This document shows, in pieces, positions 1 through 12,060 of a DNA stretch of 64,000 nt. Under the pieces are notes generated by a model. That model had not been told where the DNA came from. It did no database searches and worked only from the letters and a program-made list of their open reading frames with translations. The translations under genes and the position numbers were made by a program. The first letter of the stretch is position 1, and each line of letters opens with the position of its first letter. The DNA is from Monoplex corrugatus (taxonomy: Eukaryota; Mollusca; Gastropoda; Littorinimorpha; Ranellidae), in contig CM060307.1 of NCBI GenBank assembly GCA_030674185.1, positions 47,367,181 to 47,431,180 of the forward strand, given 5' to 3'.

Positions 1-7
1 TTTAGCA

Positions 8-70
8 CGGTATGACGTTTTACCGAAAACCCCGGAAACTCCCGGAAACCCCCGATAATACCGAAAACTC
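8..70 (+). repeat. Left terminal inverted repeat of the MULE
   Basis: Begins GGTATGACGTTTTACCGAAA one base in, then shows CCCCGGAAACTCCCGG-type blocks and ends near ACCGAAAACTC. It matches the reversed sequence at 3879-3934 with one gap of about a dozen bases. Confidence 0.85.
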
Positions 71-108
71 ATCACTCCAACAACATTGTATCTTTTCTCA
101 TTGTAGCA

Positions 109-217
109 ATGCCTTATTCCTGTGGAATTTGTAGCAGAAACTGTGGAAACATTCCATAGAATGCTCCACCTGCCTCAGCTGGATTCACAGGTAAGTTTTT
201 TTTATAGATAGATATAG

Positions 218-310
<93 letters not shown>

Positions 311-652
311 TTTTTGCAAATTTTAAACTTTTGCTCTACAAAATCTCAAAAACTACTGCATGGAATAACTTGAAATTTGGTGAGTATGTTTACAATATAA
401 ACATCCAATGCACGTGAAAGTTTAGTGAAAATTGGATGACTCTAGTTTATGTTGTTCTTGTTTCTTAGGTCAGTTTGTCCACTGGAATATGAATCAATAA
501 GCATGTACATGTTTTGTATTGCTTATTTTCAGACGCTGTGCGAAACTGAGCCCTGACCATCTGGCTGCATGGGGTCAGAATGGACTGACCTTCACGTGCA
601 AGCCCTGCGTGCACAAGAACGATACCTACGACTACGAGGCAGCCCTTAACCG
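109..652 (+). CDS. PHD-finger exons 1 and 2 of the MULE protein
   Basis: Exon 1 (109-190) starts at an ATG and encodes a CGIC pair; exon 2 (533-652) completes the finger. Donor GTAAGT at 191, acceptor TTTTCAG ending 532, and donor GTAAGC at 653 fit the consensus. Across the junction the pattern is C-x2-C ... CSTC ... H-x2-C ... C-x2-C, the C4HC3 spacing of a PHD zinc finger, normally a chromatin or protein reader. A one-base frame break lies near 155 (a TAG follows NIP in the first frame; the finger resumes in the next). Exon 2 ends in split phase, joining exon 3 at 802 in frame. Assignment to PHD is by Cys/His spacing only. Confidence 0.65.
226..305 (+). repeat. (GT)n microsatellite in intron 1 of the MULE gene
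   Basis: Nearly perfect GT repeats with two TATG interruptions, lying between donor 191 and acceptor 532. Confidence 0.9.
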
Positions 653-801
653 GTAAGCAAATATTTATTTCCTGTTATATTGCTTAAACCGTACATATAT
701 GTTACAGTGTGTATTTGTTTAGCTTTCTAATATTATTTTTTTTATAATATTCTATTATATAATATATCATTACACCGGCACTTATATTGCTTGTGTTGCA
801 G

Positions 802-1191
802 GGTTTTCCTGGCTGCCATAACACCCACCGCTGATGTGAAGTCTGCTGCCCAGAGTGAATCCATGCTTCTCGATACCTACCAGGTCAAGCTACCGGTCCA
901 TAATGCGACCAACAAGGACCTGCTGACCGGCCTCAAGAGTGTCTGGGGGGCGATGGAGATACTCAGGCGGTTCCACCCTGTGATGCTAGAGACCACCACG
1001 CCTCTCGAGGTCATCGGTGACGGGAACTGCATGTTTCGTGCAGTGTCCTTGGGGTTGTATGGAAACCAAGATCACCACCTGCAGCTGCGACTCTGGACAG
1101 CCCTGGAGATCGCCCTCCATCCTGAGTACTACGACAGCAGCCGAGAGGACCACCAGGATCTGGTCAAGGACAACAGGCTCATCCATGACCC
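802..1191 (+). CDS. OTU cysteine-protease domain, N-terminal part (exon 3)
   Basis: Exon 3 starts after acceptor TTGCAG ending at 801, in frame with exon 2. About 75 residues in, it encodes VIGDGNCMFRAVS, the D-x-N-C box of OTU-family deubiquitinases (nucleophile Cys). The matching catalytic His motif, RHNHFVTL, appears near 1435 but in another frame: a one-base indel around 1185-1191 (after IHDP) moves the domain to the next frame. The OTU fold therefore runs from roughly 985 to 1460 with both catalytic residues preserved but split. OTU proteases cleave ubiquitin chains; within a transposon the role is unknown, possibly protecting the transposase from turnover (inference). Confidence 0.75.
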
Positions 1192-3633
1192 TACCCCAAG
1201 CTGCTGTCCACAGTTGCAACTCCAGGGTCTTACTCAGAGACGCTGGCGATCTACGCACTCAGTGCTGCCCTGTCTCTGGCCATAGAGACCTACTGCCCAC
1301 CAACTAGGAATGCAGAATTCCTGTCTGAGCCTTACTCCAGGAAGGTTTGTGGCCGCGGTGTCAGGAGGCCACAGGAGCCTGCTGTGATATTGATGTGGAG
1401 CAGCAGCACATTGCCACAGACAGCCAAGGACTTCAGGCACAACCACTTTGTCACTCTGAGGGAGGACAAAGATGAAGCTGAGAAGACATTGACCCAAGAC
1501 CCTGACTTCACCCGACCCTCTGCTGACGTGCCAAACAACTCAGACGCAGATTCTGGGGAATCTCCATGTGCGCCACCACTGTCCACTCCCAGCGAGCTAT
1601 CGTTAGATGACAGTGACACCTCCAATGCATTCATACCTGCAGTGTCACCTTCAAACCCTGCAGATACCTCTCCTGACAGTATGGATGATACAGATGACAG
1701 TTTAGTGGACTCTGCCAGTAGGCCCGCTGGCACAGCCAGCAACTCTGAGATCCCCCATGCTGAGGGTGGTCAGGACCTCCCACTAGGACCAAGAGGTCGC
1801 CGCTACATGGAAGTGACAGAAGCTGTGGCCCTGCTCAGGAGCAGCCAAGAACCCCTACCCTACGTCCCACGAGGAAAGAAGGAGAACAAACTCTTCATAG
1901 TGAACAATGAACAGAACCTGAGCAGACGCAACAAGAAGTTAGTTAGTCAGTACTGGGATGACTGTGGCGCCTGGGACTCCAAGGGCGCCAACAAGACCCT
2001 CTACCTCCTGCAACCCGACTGTAGTCTGATGAAGGTGGTCCTTAAAGAGAACAAGTACTGCCTACAACGTCGTAAAGACAAAAAGATCATCTACGTGCCC
2101 CTTGAACCACAGCCATCGCCAGAATCCATCTTGACAGTGCAGAGATATTACACGCACCACACTTTGGACAAGAGCTATGAGAAGCGGGTGACCTGGGTTG
2201 AGGGAGCTGTGACCTGCAGCCAGGCTCTGTACGAGTACAAGGGCACATTCCCTGGTAGTGCACCTCATGGCAATGCAGTAGACACCACCAGTGCCAAATA
2301 CCAACGCCTTAGGCCACATGTGCACCAGCAGATGAAGGAGGAGCTGAAATCGAAGCGGCCACAGGAGGTCTACAGCCAGGGAGACCTCATTGACGGTGCC
2401 CGGAATCTCAAGCAAGTGAGAGATATGAAGCACAGAATGGAGAAAAAGGAGAACAAGACTGCAATTGGAGGGACCTTTGCCGACCAGGTCGCCAGGCTAG
2501 AGGAGATGCAGTGTGACTCTGATTTCATCCGCCTGCTATTCCGGAGACCAGGCAAGGTTCCCTGTGCAGTTCTGTACACTGATGAGCAGGTGGCTGACCT
2601 GCAGCGCTTCTGTGGTCCGGCCCAAAGTGCGGAGTCTACCATATTGGGTGTAGACAAGACTTACAACTTGGGGGACCTTCATGTAACTGTGACCGTCTTC
2701 AAGAACATGGCTGTTACCCGCCGCAGTACGAAGGACCACCCACTGATGATCGGACCGATCTTCCTGCACGGTAACTCGGACAAGGAAACCTTTTTCTATT
2801 TTTTCCAACACTTGGCTGGACTGTTGGGGGAAGCCAGTCCTCATGTGGTAGTTGGCAGCGATGAGGAGAAGGCCTTGCGAGCTGCCGTGGCTGAGGCCAT
2901 GCCATCTGCTATGCGGCTAAGTTGTGTTCGTCATCTAAAGAACAATGCGGACAAGTTTCTACAGGACAAGGTGGGAGTCGACAGTAGGAGCAGATCCACC
3001 ATCATCGACAGGCTGTTTGGCGATGGGAGCCTGCTGGATGCTGTTGACCAGTTGGCGTATGAGCTCATCTGGGATGACATTCTGAAGGATTGTTGGGAAG
3101 ACCATCCAGTGTTTGCAAGTTACTTGGAAACCCGCCTTGGCCCCATACTGCAGGAAAACTTCGTCACGTGCCAGAAAAGCAAGGCTACGATGCGCTGGAC
3201 GAACAATAACTGTGAAAGCATCAACCATATATTTAAACAGGCGATCAACTGGAAGGGGCAGAAATTGCCAGACTTGGTGCGCACACTTCGGGACCTTGTC
3301 AAGGGACAATACCAGGAAGTCAAGAGATCCCTGTTGGGCCTGGGGGATTACATCCTGTGCAAGGAGTTCGGCAAATTTGCTGTGAGCAGTGAGAAGTGGC
3401 TGAAGATGCCTAAAAAAAAACAAGAACGCCACTTCTCTTCATTCCTGACGACCACCAAGGAAGGAGCTAGCCTGGTACGCTCCCAGGACGGCCAGAAACT
3501 GTCGCAGACACTCAGCCACCATGGCAAGAAACCTGGCCAGGTCAAGCGCAAACCCAAGCCAAGACCACAACTACTTCAGCAAAAAAGCCGAAGCTATGAA
3601 CACATTTGTTGTGACACTGCTGTTTTTTATTGA
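1192..3633 (+). CDS. OTU C-terminal part fused to MULE transposase (DDE)
   Basis: Continuous reading frame ending at TGA 3631-3633. It opens with the end of the OTU domain (LLSTVAT ... NHFVTL), passes through an acidic Ser/Pro/Asp-rich linker (about 1470-1800), and continues into a MULE-type DDE transposase core. Candidate catalytic residues are D in LGVDKTYNLG (about 2650), D in VVGSDEEKAL (about 2857) and E in NNNCESINHIF (about 3213); a CVRHLKNN motif lies between the second D and E. A basic tail (KRKPKPRP) ends the protein. No SWIM zinc finger is visible. Only ATTAAA at about 3665 resembles a polyadenylation signal. The transposase part has no internal stop and looks intact. Confidence 0.85.
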   Translation, partial: YPKLLSTVATPGSYSETLAIYALSAALSLAIETYCPPTRNAEFLSEPYSRKVCGRGVRRPQEPAVILMWSSSTLPQTAKDFRHNHFVTLREDKDEAEKTLTQDPDFTRPSADVPNNSDADSGESPCAPPLSTPSELSLDDSDTSNAFIPAVSPSNPADTSPDSMDDTDDSLVDSASRPAGTASNSEIPHAEGGQDLPLGPRGRRYMEVTEAVALLRSSQEPLPYVPRGKKENKLFIVNNEQNLSRRNKKLVSQYWDDCGAWDSKGANKTLYLLQPDCSLMKVVLKENKYCLQRRKDKKIIYVPLEPQPSPESILTVQRYYTHHTLDKSYEKRVTWVEGAVTCSQALYEYKGTFPGSAPHGNAVDTTSAKYQRLRPHVHQQMKEELKSKRPQEVYSQGDLIDGARNLKQVRDMKHRMEKKENKTAIGGTFADQVARLEEMQCDSDFIRLLFRRPGKVPCAVLYTDEQVADLQRFCGPAQSAESTILGVDKTYNLGDLHVTVTVFKNMAVTRRSTKDHPLMIGPIFLHGNSDKETFFYFFQHLAGLLGEASPHVVVGSDEEKALRAAVAEAMPSAMRLSCVRHLKNNADKFLQDKVGVDSRSRSTIIDRLFGDGSLLDAVDQLAYELIWDDILKDCWEDHPVFASYLETRLGPILQENFVTCQKSKATMRWTNNNCESINHIFKQAINWKGQKLPDLVRTLRDLVKGQYQEVKRSLLGLGDYILCKEFGKFAVSSEKWLKMPKKKQERHFSSFLTTTKEGASLVRSQDGQKLSQTLSHHGKKPGQVKRKPKPRPQLLQQKSRSYEHICCDTAVFY

Positions 3634-3878
3634 CGTTTGTTTTTATACCTTTTTCTTATACAGTATTAAAGATCTGAACATCAAAGTAAACGCCTAGAGA
3701 ACGAATCCTGACAACCATTGATAGAATACAGTCTCACATTAACAAGGTGATTATTGTTATTATTATTATTATCTTCACTCTCTCTGTCACGTCTGGTAAG
3801 GTTACTTTAGTATCAATCTTATTGGCTCTGGCATACAGTAACATGAGGTGACCAATGCCTAATACATATTCTTTATAT

Positions 3879-3943
3879 GGGGGGTTTTCGGTATTTCAGG
3901 AGTTTTCGGGGGGTTTCGGTAAAACGTCATACCCATTTTAGCA
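3879..3943 (-). repeat. Right terminal inverted repeat and target-site duplication of the MULE
   Basis: Read on the minus strand from 3934 it begins GGGTATGACGTTTTACCGAA. The following ATTTTAGCA (3935-3943) repeats the seven bases at the start of the window, consistent with a 9-bp target duplication. Confidence 0.8.
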
Positions 3944-5172
3944 TATGGGGAACCTCGAATCATGGCGGCCTTCGAAGCCATCGTTGAAAGTCCAGTCAAG
4001 GAATTTCTACTTGTGATCGTCAAGCTGAAGGACAAACGTTGTAAACATCGACTGATTTTTCATGAAAATTGACTTGGAAGTTTGATTCAGTGAATTGTTT
4101 TTGATGTTTCTCTTTATTTAGAAAGATTTTAAAAGAAATCCGCAGGAGGTATAGCCTGCATAAACAAAGAATAGAAAGTACGATCTGCGGTTTGATGTTT
4201 TATCGCCAAGGAATTTTTTTTTAAGCGACCTGGAAGTAGTAGAAGTAAAACTGTATGAAGCCACTGCTTTCCAAAGGTGTTTATATTGCTAGTATTTAAT
4301 GAATACGATGGAATTTTGTTTTTAATATACCGAAATCATAATATTTGTGCTAGATTAGTACTCGGCCAGAAATTCAAACCGGAAGTTGGTCGGCGAGTGC
4401 ATGTCGTCTATCGGATCAGATTCGACAATGTTTATCATCGCAAAGAAACAGCAAATAGCGGTTTTGCACAGTCACACACGCGCGCACGCATGCACGCACA
4501 CATTATCAGAACACTATAATAGCATCAGGCAAACACGGACACAGCTCCACAAAGTCCAGTGAGCCTTTCTAATGGCACAATATAGGTATGTCACAATCGG
4601 CGATTACGCGTGCGCGAAAACTGTAGCGGAAGACTGTTACCGGCGTGGCGGCACATGTGAGAGGGTAGGCAAACAATCGCTGTTTGTTTCGTTAATGTAT
4701 TCATATTGTGTCCGATAATTACCGATCTGAATACCTTAGTCCGTACTTTTCCCATGATGACCTGGTCATTTTTACGAGCTTCCTCTGATTTGCTGACGTG
4801 GCAGTGGTGGTGTGACTTGTGTTTGCGGCCGTATCTCCCAAACTTACAGGTATAATCGTACCGTCAAGTGAATTAATTACCAATAAAAACATGCATTTTC
4901 CTGCTTATGTGTAAAATTTGGTGCAGATTTATTGAAAGAAAACCATTTTAGGCCATATTACAGATAGTGGGTGTGGTGACCGTTGTTATTGCCTTGTTCA
5001 CAATGGCCGCAAGACTTTTTAGTGCCGATTAACCGTTTTCTTTTTGTCATACCAGCTGAATCTGTTGGCTTACCGCCTTCATTTTTCACGACATACAAGA
5101 CAATGCATTTTTAGTGTACTGTGTAAAATTTGGTGAACAATTATTATCTATGACTCGAAATACAAGCTTCAG
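3944..5172. other. No recognisable gene; weak short ORF
   Basis: The only coding hint is a 36-codon ORF (3962-4072, plus) starting ATGGCGGCC 19 bases after the MULE target site, with no downstream exon that I can follow. The rest is unrecognised unique-looking DNA with a short CACACGCGCG stretch near 4480. Confidence 0.3.
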
Positions 5173-5252
5173 TTTGACGCTGGTTGTCAGCTACCAGCGT
5201 CAGTCTAGATCTAGTAGACGCTGGTTGTCAGTCTAGATCTAGATGACTCGGC
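5173..5252 (+). repeat. Duplicated hairpin-forming segment
   Basis: GACGCTGGTTGTCAG occurs twice (about 5174 and 5217). The first copy is followed by CCAGCGTC, giving an 8-bp inverted repeat around a 10-base loop. Both copies are followed by the palindrome TCTAGATCTAGA or a close variant. Confidence 0.6.
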
Positions 5253-5536
5253 AAACTGCGTCGATGGGCAGCCGAACTTCGAAGGTCTGCTGCCCCTCAT
5301 TATCAGCTTCTAGACTTCTGGACTTCAGATTGTCAGACTGGATAAGATTAAAACTCACACTACTATTATTACTAGGCAAGTTTAGCAAGAATCATAGTGT
5401 AGATCTAAATAGGACTACAATAGTTAAGGATGGCGAGGGACAATGGATATTGGTCATGTAGTAGTGTCTCATCTCCTGATATGTGTACACCCACACAACA
5501 GTCTTGATGACTGATGTTTGACAGACACAGCTCAGT

Positions 5537-5539
5537 GAC

Positions 5540-5606
<67 letters not shown>
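5537..5606 (+). repeat. (CA)n microsatellite
   Basis: About 70 bases of uninterrupted CA dinucleotides, with a second short CA run at 5618-5632. Confidence 0.95.
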
Positions 5607-5608
<2 letters not shown>

Positions 5609-6084
5609 CAACTCACTACACACACACACACAGTAAATACCCAAAGGTGTGATGAGCCGATGCACAGTAATGCTGAACTTCTAAATTTAATATTATCACA
5701 CTGAAAAAATCTTGAATTTCCCAAATTTAAAGCCTAGGTACAATGATTAAGATTAATGCTTTAAATGTAATTTTTTTTATTTCAAATATTCAATATGCCT
5801 TTTAAATTGGTGTGAGTCCAACTGAGCTTAGGCCTATAGGCCTACTGCATTAATGTATGGGCATGACAAACCTCCATCTTTTTTCACTTTGTTTGTTTTG
5901 TTCCTGTCTAAAGTGCACAAGGATGCTTTGATATGGACTGTTGGCAATGTATAGGTCTAAATACAATGATTATTAGGTGCTAGTAATTGTGATAACTAGT
6001 AGTAGTAGTCCTTGTCTGTCATTACTATTACTGTTGTCATTCAAATGTCTCATAGTGGGTAAGGTCTTTATCCATCCAGATAAA

Positions 6085-6174
6085 ATGAGTGACTCCGATG
6101 CCACCCTCCCCCCACCTGGGTATGAGTGGGATGACTCGGAATGTATCATCGTCCAGTCACAGACTGATGCCATT
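6085..6174 (+). CDS. Candidate first coding exon, function unknown
   Basis: An ATG in a good context (AAAATGAGT) opens exactly 30 codons followed by a consensus donor GTAAGT at 6175-6180. The peptide is acidic, beginning MSDSDATLPPPGYEWDDSE. No downstream exon could be joined and no family is recognised. It may be a host exon or a decayed transposon exon. Confidence 0.3.
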
Positions 6175-6229
6175 GTAAGTGCATATTTTGATAATTTCTG
6201 TGCAAGACTTAAACACATGTAGGCCTGTA

Positions 6230-9200
6230 CAGTCACTGAGTCAGTCAGCTGATCTCTTGCTGTCAAGTGTGTACACTCTAAGGGGATGGGGTGTGTCTAG
6301 GTAATGACACTTGGATACCCTTCATGTATAATTATTTTTTTCCATTTTTGTTATTGTTTAGATTTTCATTTGACATGTTTGGTTTTACATAGATGACTTT
6401 CATGATTCCATTCTTAGAATGTCTGCACATTTTTATAATCTCTTCATTTAGCAAGCTGTAAATGTGACTATGGATTGTGTGCTTTTTTGTGTATGTGTGG
6501 ACTATTTGTATGTAACTCATGTAAATATGTTTCAGAATTTTGTTTTTGCAATGTAGCTTATTTTTATGTCTGGTGTTTGTGCGTGTATGTTATGATATAT
6601 TTCTGCTGATGCCCTTTTCATCTCGTTACCTGTACCGGTATTTATTTTGATATAGCATTATGCATTAAAACACTTGTAACCAAATATTGTCCGTCTTTGT
6701 GTTTTTGTTTGCATTTAATTTTGTTTTTTGAGTTATATACATATAGTTACATAACTGTGTGTGCACACACACACATATTTATGTACATAACACATTATCT
6801 TTCATGTTGTATGACAGCTTATGAAAAAGTGTGTGATTACGCAAGGAAAAAAACCACAACATTTTGAAAAAGGTTTGCTTGTCAGGGTAAATAATTGAAA
6901 AGATACACTGTCCTTACTACCAGCTGAATTTTTAATTCAAAATTGCAATATGAACTTTCCAGATGAGCAAGTTATAAACCAATTAAGTCTGTGAATCTTT
7001 TTTTCCCCTCAGAACAGCTTAATTAGTAATTAATCTGTAATCTCTAGTCTTAATAAAGACTCATTTCAATGTTACCAGGAAACTTGAGTTTTTTTTCAGT
7101 GAAATATTCAACAATTTTCATGTCTATTTTTAAGGGTTTTTATACTACCATCACAGGCTCTCAATTTTTTATTTTGATTAATCAATATGAATATATTTAC
7201 ATCACATATATATCTATACACACATGTATATGATATATAATGATATACATAGGCCTACATATCACTTATAAACATCTGTATATAAAAACCAAGAGGTATT
7301 TAATAAATACACAGGTTGACAACTTCTTAAAGGTGGTTGTTCATGAAAAACTGTAATTAATTGATTATTACATAAAGATTCAGTCTAATGGTATTGAATA
7401 ACTGTTGTAATTTATCATTATAATTATCTTGAGGCTTTACTCAACAATTTTGAAGTAAGAAATTTTATGATTTTGGAAACTGTAAAGATTTTAGGAATCT
7501 CAATTAATTTTCGCTTTAGCCAGTTGAGCCAATTAATGAATTAATTCCTAATTAATGCAAAAACCCAGAGATTCATGAAAGTCGTAATCATCTTTGCTAA
7601 ACAAAGACCTTTCTATGGATACTTGATTTTTTTCAATTGGTTCAGTCGTTCAAAGTTATGGTGCTTTTTGTGATGAAACGGCACATACGCGGTCACAGTT
7701 TTTGCTATGTAATCCAATGAAGGAAAACGTCGAAAATTTAATTATTCAAAAAATCATAACTTTCGTCACAGATAATCAAAGAACTTTTTATACCATTTTA
7801 AAGTTCTTTTTTTGCTCTTTTCAATGATGGTAATTGCATTTTTATTAAAAATATTTGAAATTTTTTGTAACATACCTACACAATATTGAATATAATAATA
7901 CTTTACTCTCAAAAGTAATAGCTGGCACAAATTAAAGAAAACACTTGAGAAAAAATCAGGATTTTATTTGTTTGCTTTCAAGGCAATGATGATTTTTTTG
8001 TGGATGAAATTAAGTATCACTGCCACCAAAACTTCAACAGCAGACACTCACTAATAGTAATAAACTACTTCTACAGTTAAAACTGTCGAGAACTGAGTGT
8101 GATAAGTCGCAGGACGAGAACAGGGCTTTTGTTTTAAAAATTAGTAACACTGATTAATCACCACCTCAGGGGCTAAATCTGAAGACAAAAATTGAGACAG
8201 TTTTAAAAGAAGCGGAGAGATTTTCAGTAGATTGACCAGACATTGAAAATTTCTGTCTGTGGATATGGGAAGATGCATGTTACTGGGAAATAACTGATGA
8301 AAAATAACTTATTCATAAACATTAGGAATGAGAATAGAAATGGCTGTAAGTCATATACTGCATTGCCAGGCATATATCTTCTGCTGTTAGTGTTACACAT
8401 TTTAGTTTCATTAAGTTATTGAGAAGGATGTCTTTCTGTGCTAGTATGATACAAAGTCATCTGTGGATCACATTGTTTCAGACTAAATAAGTACATGCAT
8501 ACAAAATCTTAAAATCTCATATATTATTATTAGCAACAATTGCTTGTAAAGAGTGAAGCTGTAGCTTTGTATTTGATTCACATGCAAAATTTCAGGAGAT
8601 TCCATCAAGACATAATGTGAGTTATGTTTGTTTTAAGTTGGCCCAACACATGGGCCCTCACATTATTTGGGTGCAAATGCATACAAAATATCTTACATCT
8701 TGACTATAACTAAGCTTGTAAATAATTCACTTGTAGCTTTCTGTCTATTTGATTCACACACAAAATTTCAAGGAAATCCATAAAAAAAAATAAGCGAAAT
8801 ATGTGCGTTTAAATTTGGTCTCGTACGTGAACCGTGCTTTTTCCATCGTTCAAATGAGACATTTTGCCGTTTTTGGAGCCATATAACTCATGACATTGTC
8901 ACGTTATGCTGCCCCCAAAAATTAAGTTTCATACAATAACATTGTTTCTGAGAAAAAGTAAACTCTAGCCAATTCTGTATTCTTATTTTTGTGTAATGGG
9001 GGTGCAAAAATGGATTGTCATGCAATTTCGAACAATGACAAAATGGTATATTTATGAAGTTTGCAGCACTGCTGTGTAATTACTGTAAATGTATGAACAG
9101 ATCTGCCTGTATGCTTGCTTTTTTACGTAGTTTATGTTGTTAAGAATTAAAATCAGGAATGACATTCTCTGTCTGAGGACTTCTGGAAAATTTAGGTTCC

Positions 9201-9878
9201 TGCAAACTTGCTACATTTCACAATTGGCGAAAACGTACATAAACTGCCGTTTTCAAAGTGTGTTATCTCTGGACCTAATAGTAATACAGCTAGAGACTTA
9301 CTTTTTTTTTGCATTGTGCTTTTTTCTTGTACTTTTCAGAAATATAAGTGTTAATAACCTTTTCAAAAGTTTATTTTCTGGCTGCCGGTAGGCCTACCTA
9401 CTTATAAAATAAATATTATACGGGAATGAAGGACATGTTTCGACCTGTCAATTGTACTAATCTGCATGAAGGTAGTCCTGTGTGACCCGTATAATTTTAA
9501 GTTGCCGTTAACCGGCACCCAAACACTGCCGTGAGCCAGTCGCCATTACGTCACACGCAGTGAAACTTCGTCGGTCGGCGTGGTTTTTTTTGGGGGGGGC
9601 GCAGATTTTTGTATGGGTGCATTTATAACAAAAACAAACAGCACAGATCGATAGAGGAAAGACCAATCTTTATCTTCATCAGTTCATGGTAACAACTTCG
9701 TCATTCATGTTCATCTGCAAGAATATTTGATTGATAAACATGTGCAATTTTTCCACTGACTGACACAATTCCTGCGTTGCTGAAGAGAGGCTGCCGGTAC
9801 CTAGTATAAGCATCAGTGACTAAAAATCTCATACACAGTAACACACACACACACACAACACACACACAATGACATGCG

Positions 9879-9953
<75 letters not shown>

Positions 9954-12060
9954 AGTGTGAAATTACACTCACTTTAATGCATATGAATGGTCTGATGGCT
10001 TTTTTAGTTCACTACTTCACCAATGCTGTCAGAAGATTCTTTGCACTTCAACCACTTTTCAAAGACACCATTTCTAGTGCCTCTCTGAACCAATGTTTCC
10101 AGTCTGACTGAATTCATGATAAAGGGTAGCAGACCTGAAATATTGATGATGTGAGGTACTTTTTGCATGAACAATTAAGCCTACTGAGTAATGGTCTGTT
10201 TGCTGCCCATCACAATGTTTCCCTCATTCAAGTGGTGTCAGTGTTTCAAAGGTCTTCCCCACCTCCCTTTCTGCTCCTCAGTTCAAGACCTTGCCACTCC
10301 ATAGGGTTATGCACAGACTTAGGCAGTCTGCCAGGTAATTACAGGCAGATTTGGGTGGAGCACATACAAAATTGTCTGAGTGCTCTTGAACCAATTCCAA
10401 ACTCCAAGCACTGGATCAGTACTGACAGAATTTCTTTGAAACAGAATGAGCCCATCTCTCAAGTTTAGATTTACAGGGTGAAGTACATGCATGGAACAAC
10501 ATTTTAGGACTAGGAGCAAAACAATGTTTCAGCATGTGAATGATGCACATTTCATGTGTCATGAGGAGCTCTGACCAAATGTGAAAAAAGAGCTTCAAAG
10601 ACTCAAAACCAACCATACTTTTAAAGTAATTAAATTATGCATACTGAAACTAGTGTGTCAATTCATGGATTCATAAAATGATTACAAATATCTTTCAGTA
10701 CCCATAAAAAATTTTATCAATTAAATATAACACGATACCGTTCAATGATGATATGCAGCCTTACACTAGCATTCATGGATTCAAAAGACGCCATAGAAAG
10801 ACAAAGATAACTCATCAAAAACTATGAAATGTTCACAAAGCAAAATATGTTTACTGTTAATATGCAGCCTTACTTTCAGTGTTTGTGCAAGTGTGTTATC
10901 ATATCATATCTTTAACACGCGCACACACACACACGCACACACACACACACACACAAGCGCTCCCCAAAACATAAAGATTGTGCGTATTATGCATTAAAAA
11001 AAAATCATTATACCTAAAAAAAAAATTTTAAAAAGCCCCTTAGAGCAAAGTGTCATGCATGAAAGTTGTTCCCCTACATGTTACAACTGCACGATTTGCA
11101 ACAAGATCCACGAATTTCATCTGCTCAACAGCTGACATCATATGTGCTCTTAACACAACAAACCTTGCGGATCTTGGATCGCATAATCTACCAACAACAC
11201 CAAAATCTCTTCAGAATATATAATGTAGACTATGCATGGAGAATACTACATATATTCAGTGAAGATGATCCTAAAGTTATGTCAGTAACTGGTTTAAGGA
11301 AAACCGATGAAAATAGCCAGCACAGTGTGGTGAAAACAATGTGCACACTCACATTTGCAAAGAGGGGGGGGGAGAGGGGTGATCGAATGTTTTTTGTTTT
11401 TTTTCTAATTTCTATCAAATTATGACAAATGTTACTTTGTTAGGCTACTGGCATTTATGCAGACTAAAATATTAATGATGTTAGGTCTACTATTTCCAGC
11501 TTTATGTAGCAAAAGGGTTCACATCACTGTCAGAATAGGCCTAACTGGTAATACACGGTACACCTTTAGAATCTAGTCAACAGAATTCACTAGGCCCTGT
11601 AGGCCCTAACTGTAGCAATGCCGCATGAAAAATTGAAATTGGGTTTTGAGTTAAAAACTTTATATGGTTTTGAAGATATTGTTATTCTGAGTAAAAAGCA
11701 GTTTAAATTTTTCAAATCGGACTAATAGTTCATGAGATATTCCAATTTGAAGCGTCAAAAATTTCTTAAATTTTGGTACCACGTTTTAGTGGGACAAAGA
11801 AGGACCAGTGTCACAGAACAAACTCATCAAATGGCATGGTATGCTGATTTTGCTGGAAATGACATTCATTTTGTAATTCACCAATTGTGAGAGACAGACC
11901 GGATCAAAAGTCATGAAATTTTGGTCGTTGATGTATTTTGGCGTGCCGAATTGAATAAAACCATTATTGGAACTCTGTGACGAGCCATTTTTGTCTTATT
12001 ACAGGAAACGTGATATTTTGGATGTTTTATCAGTGTTTCATTAATAATTGCCCATATTGT
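6230..12060. other. Long AT-rich stretch without recognisable genes
   Basis: No ORF with family features was found on either strand. It holds (CA)n arrays at about 9841-9951 and 10918-10954, and a diverged duplication around 8540-8640 and 8715-8810 (shared TTTGATTCACA, CAAAATTTCA and TGTAGCTTT blocks). The palindrome TAGGCCTA and close relatives recur. Confidence 0.6.
9841..9951 (+). repeat. (CA)n microsatellite
   Basis: CA dinucleotide run interrupted once by AATGACATGCGCGT near 9868-9883, then continuous to about 9950. Confidence 0.95.

Larger units (their letters stand above)
8..3934 (+). mobile_element. MULE-type DNA transposon encoding PHD-OTU-transposase
   Basis: The two ends are inverted copies: from position 8 and, reversed, from 3934 both read GGTATGACGTTTTACCGAAA after one variable base, and the similarity continues, gapped, for about 60 bases with repeated CCGAAA and CCCC blocks. 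The flanks share TTTAGCA (1-7 and 3937-3943). On the right two more bases (AT) would make a 9-bp duplication, the usual size for Mutator-like elements, but the left copy is cut by the window edge. Inside is one three-exon gene in the plus direction. Two single-base frame breaks are visible, but the terminal repeats and transposase are otherwise intact, so the copy is fairly young. Confidence 0.85.

Noticed and set aside
226..417. ORF of Val-Cys repeats
   Set aside because: It is the translation of a (GT)n microsatellite; the same applies to the Thr-His and Cys-Val ORFs at 9.7-9.95, 14.9-15.8, 26.3-26.7, 35.5-36.0, 39.0, 49.6 and 63.5-63.8 kb.
2062..2905. Minus-strand ORFs over the MULE transposase
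   Set aside because: Shadows of the plus-strand coding frame with no domain features.
3962..4072. 36-codon ORF starting ATGGCGGCC beside the MULE
   Set aside because: No splice donor or downstream exon could be followed; length is within chance.
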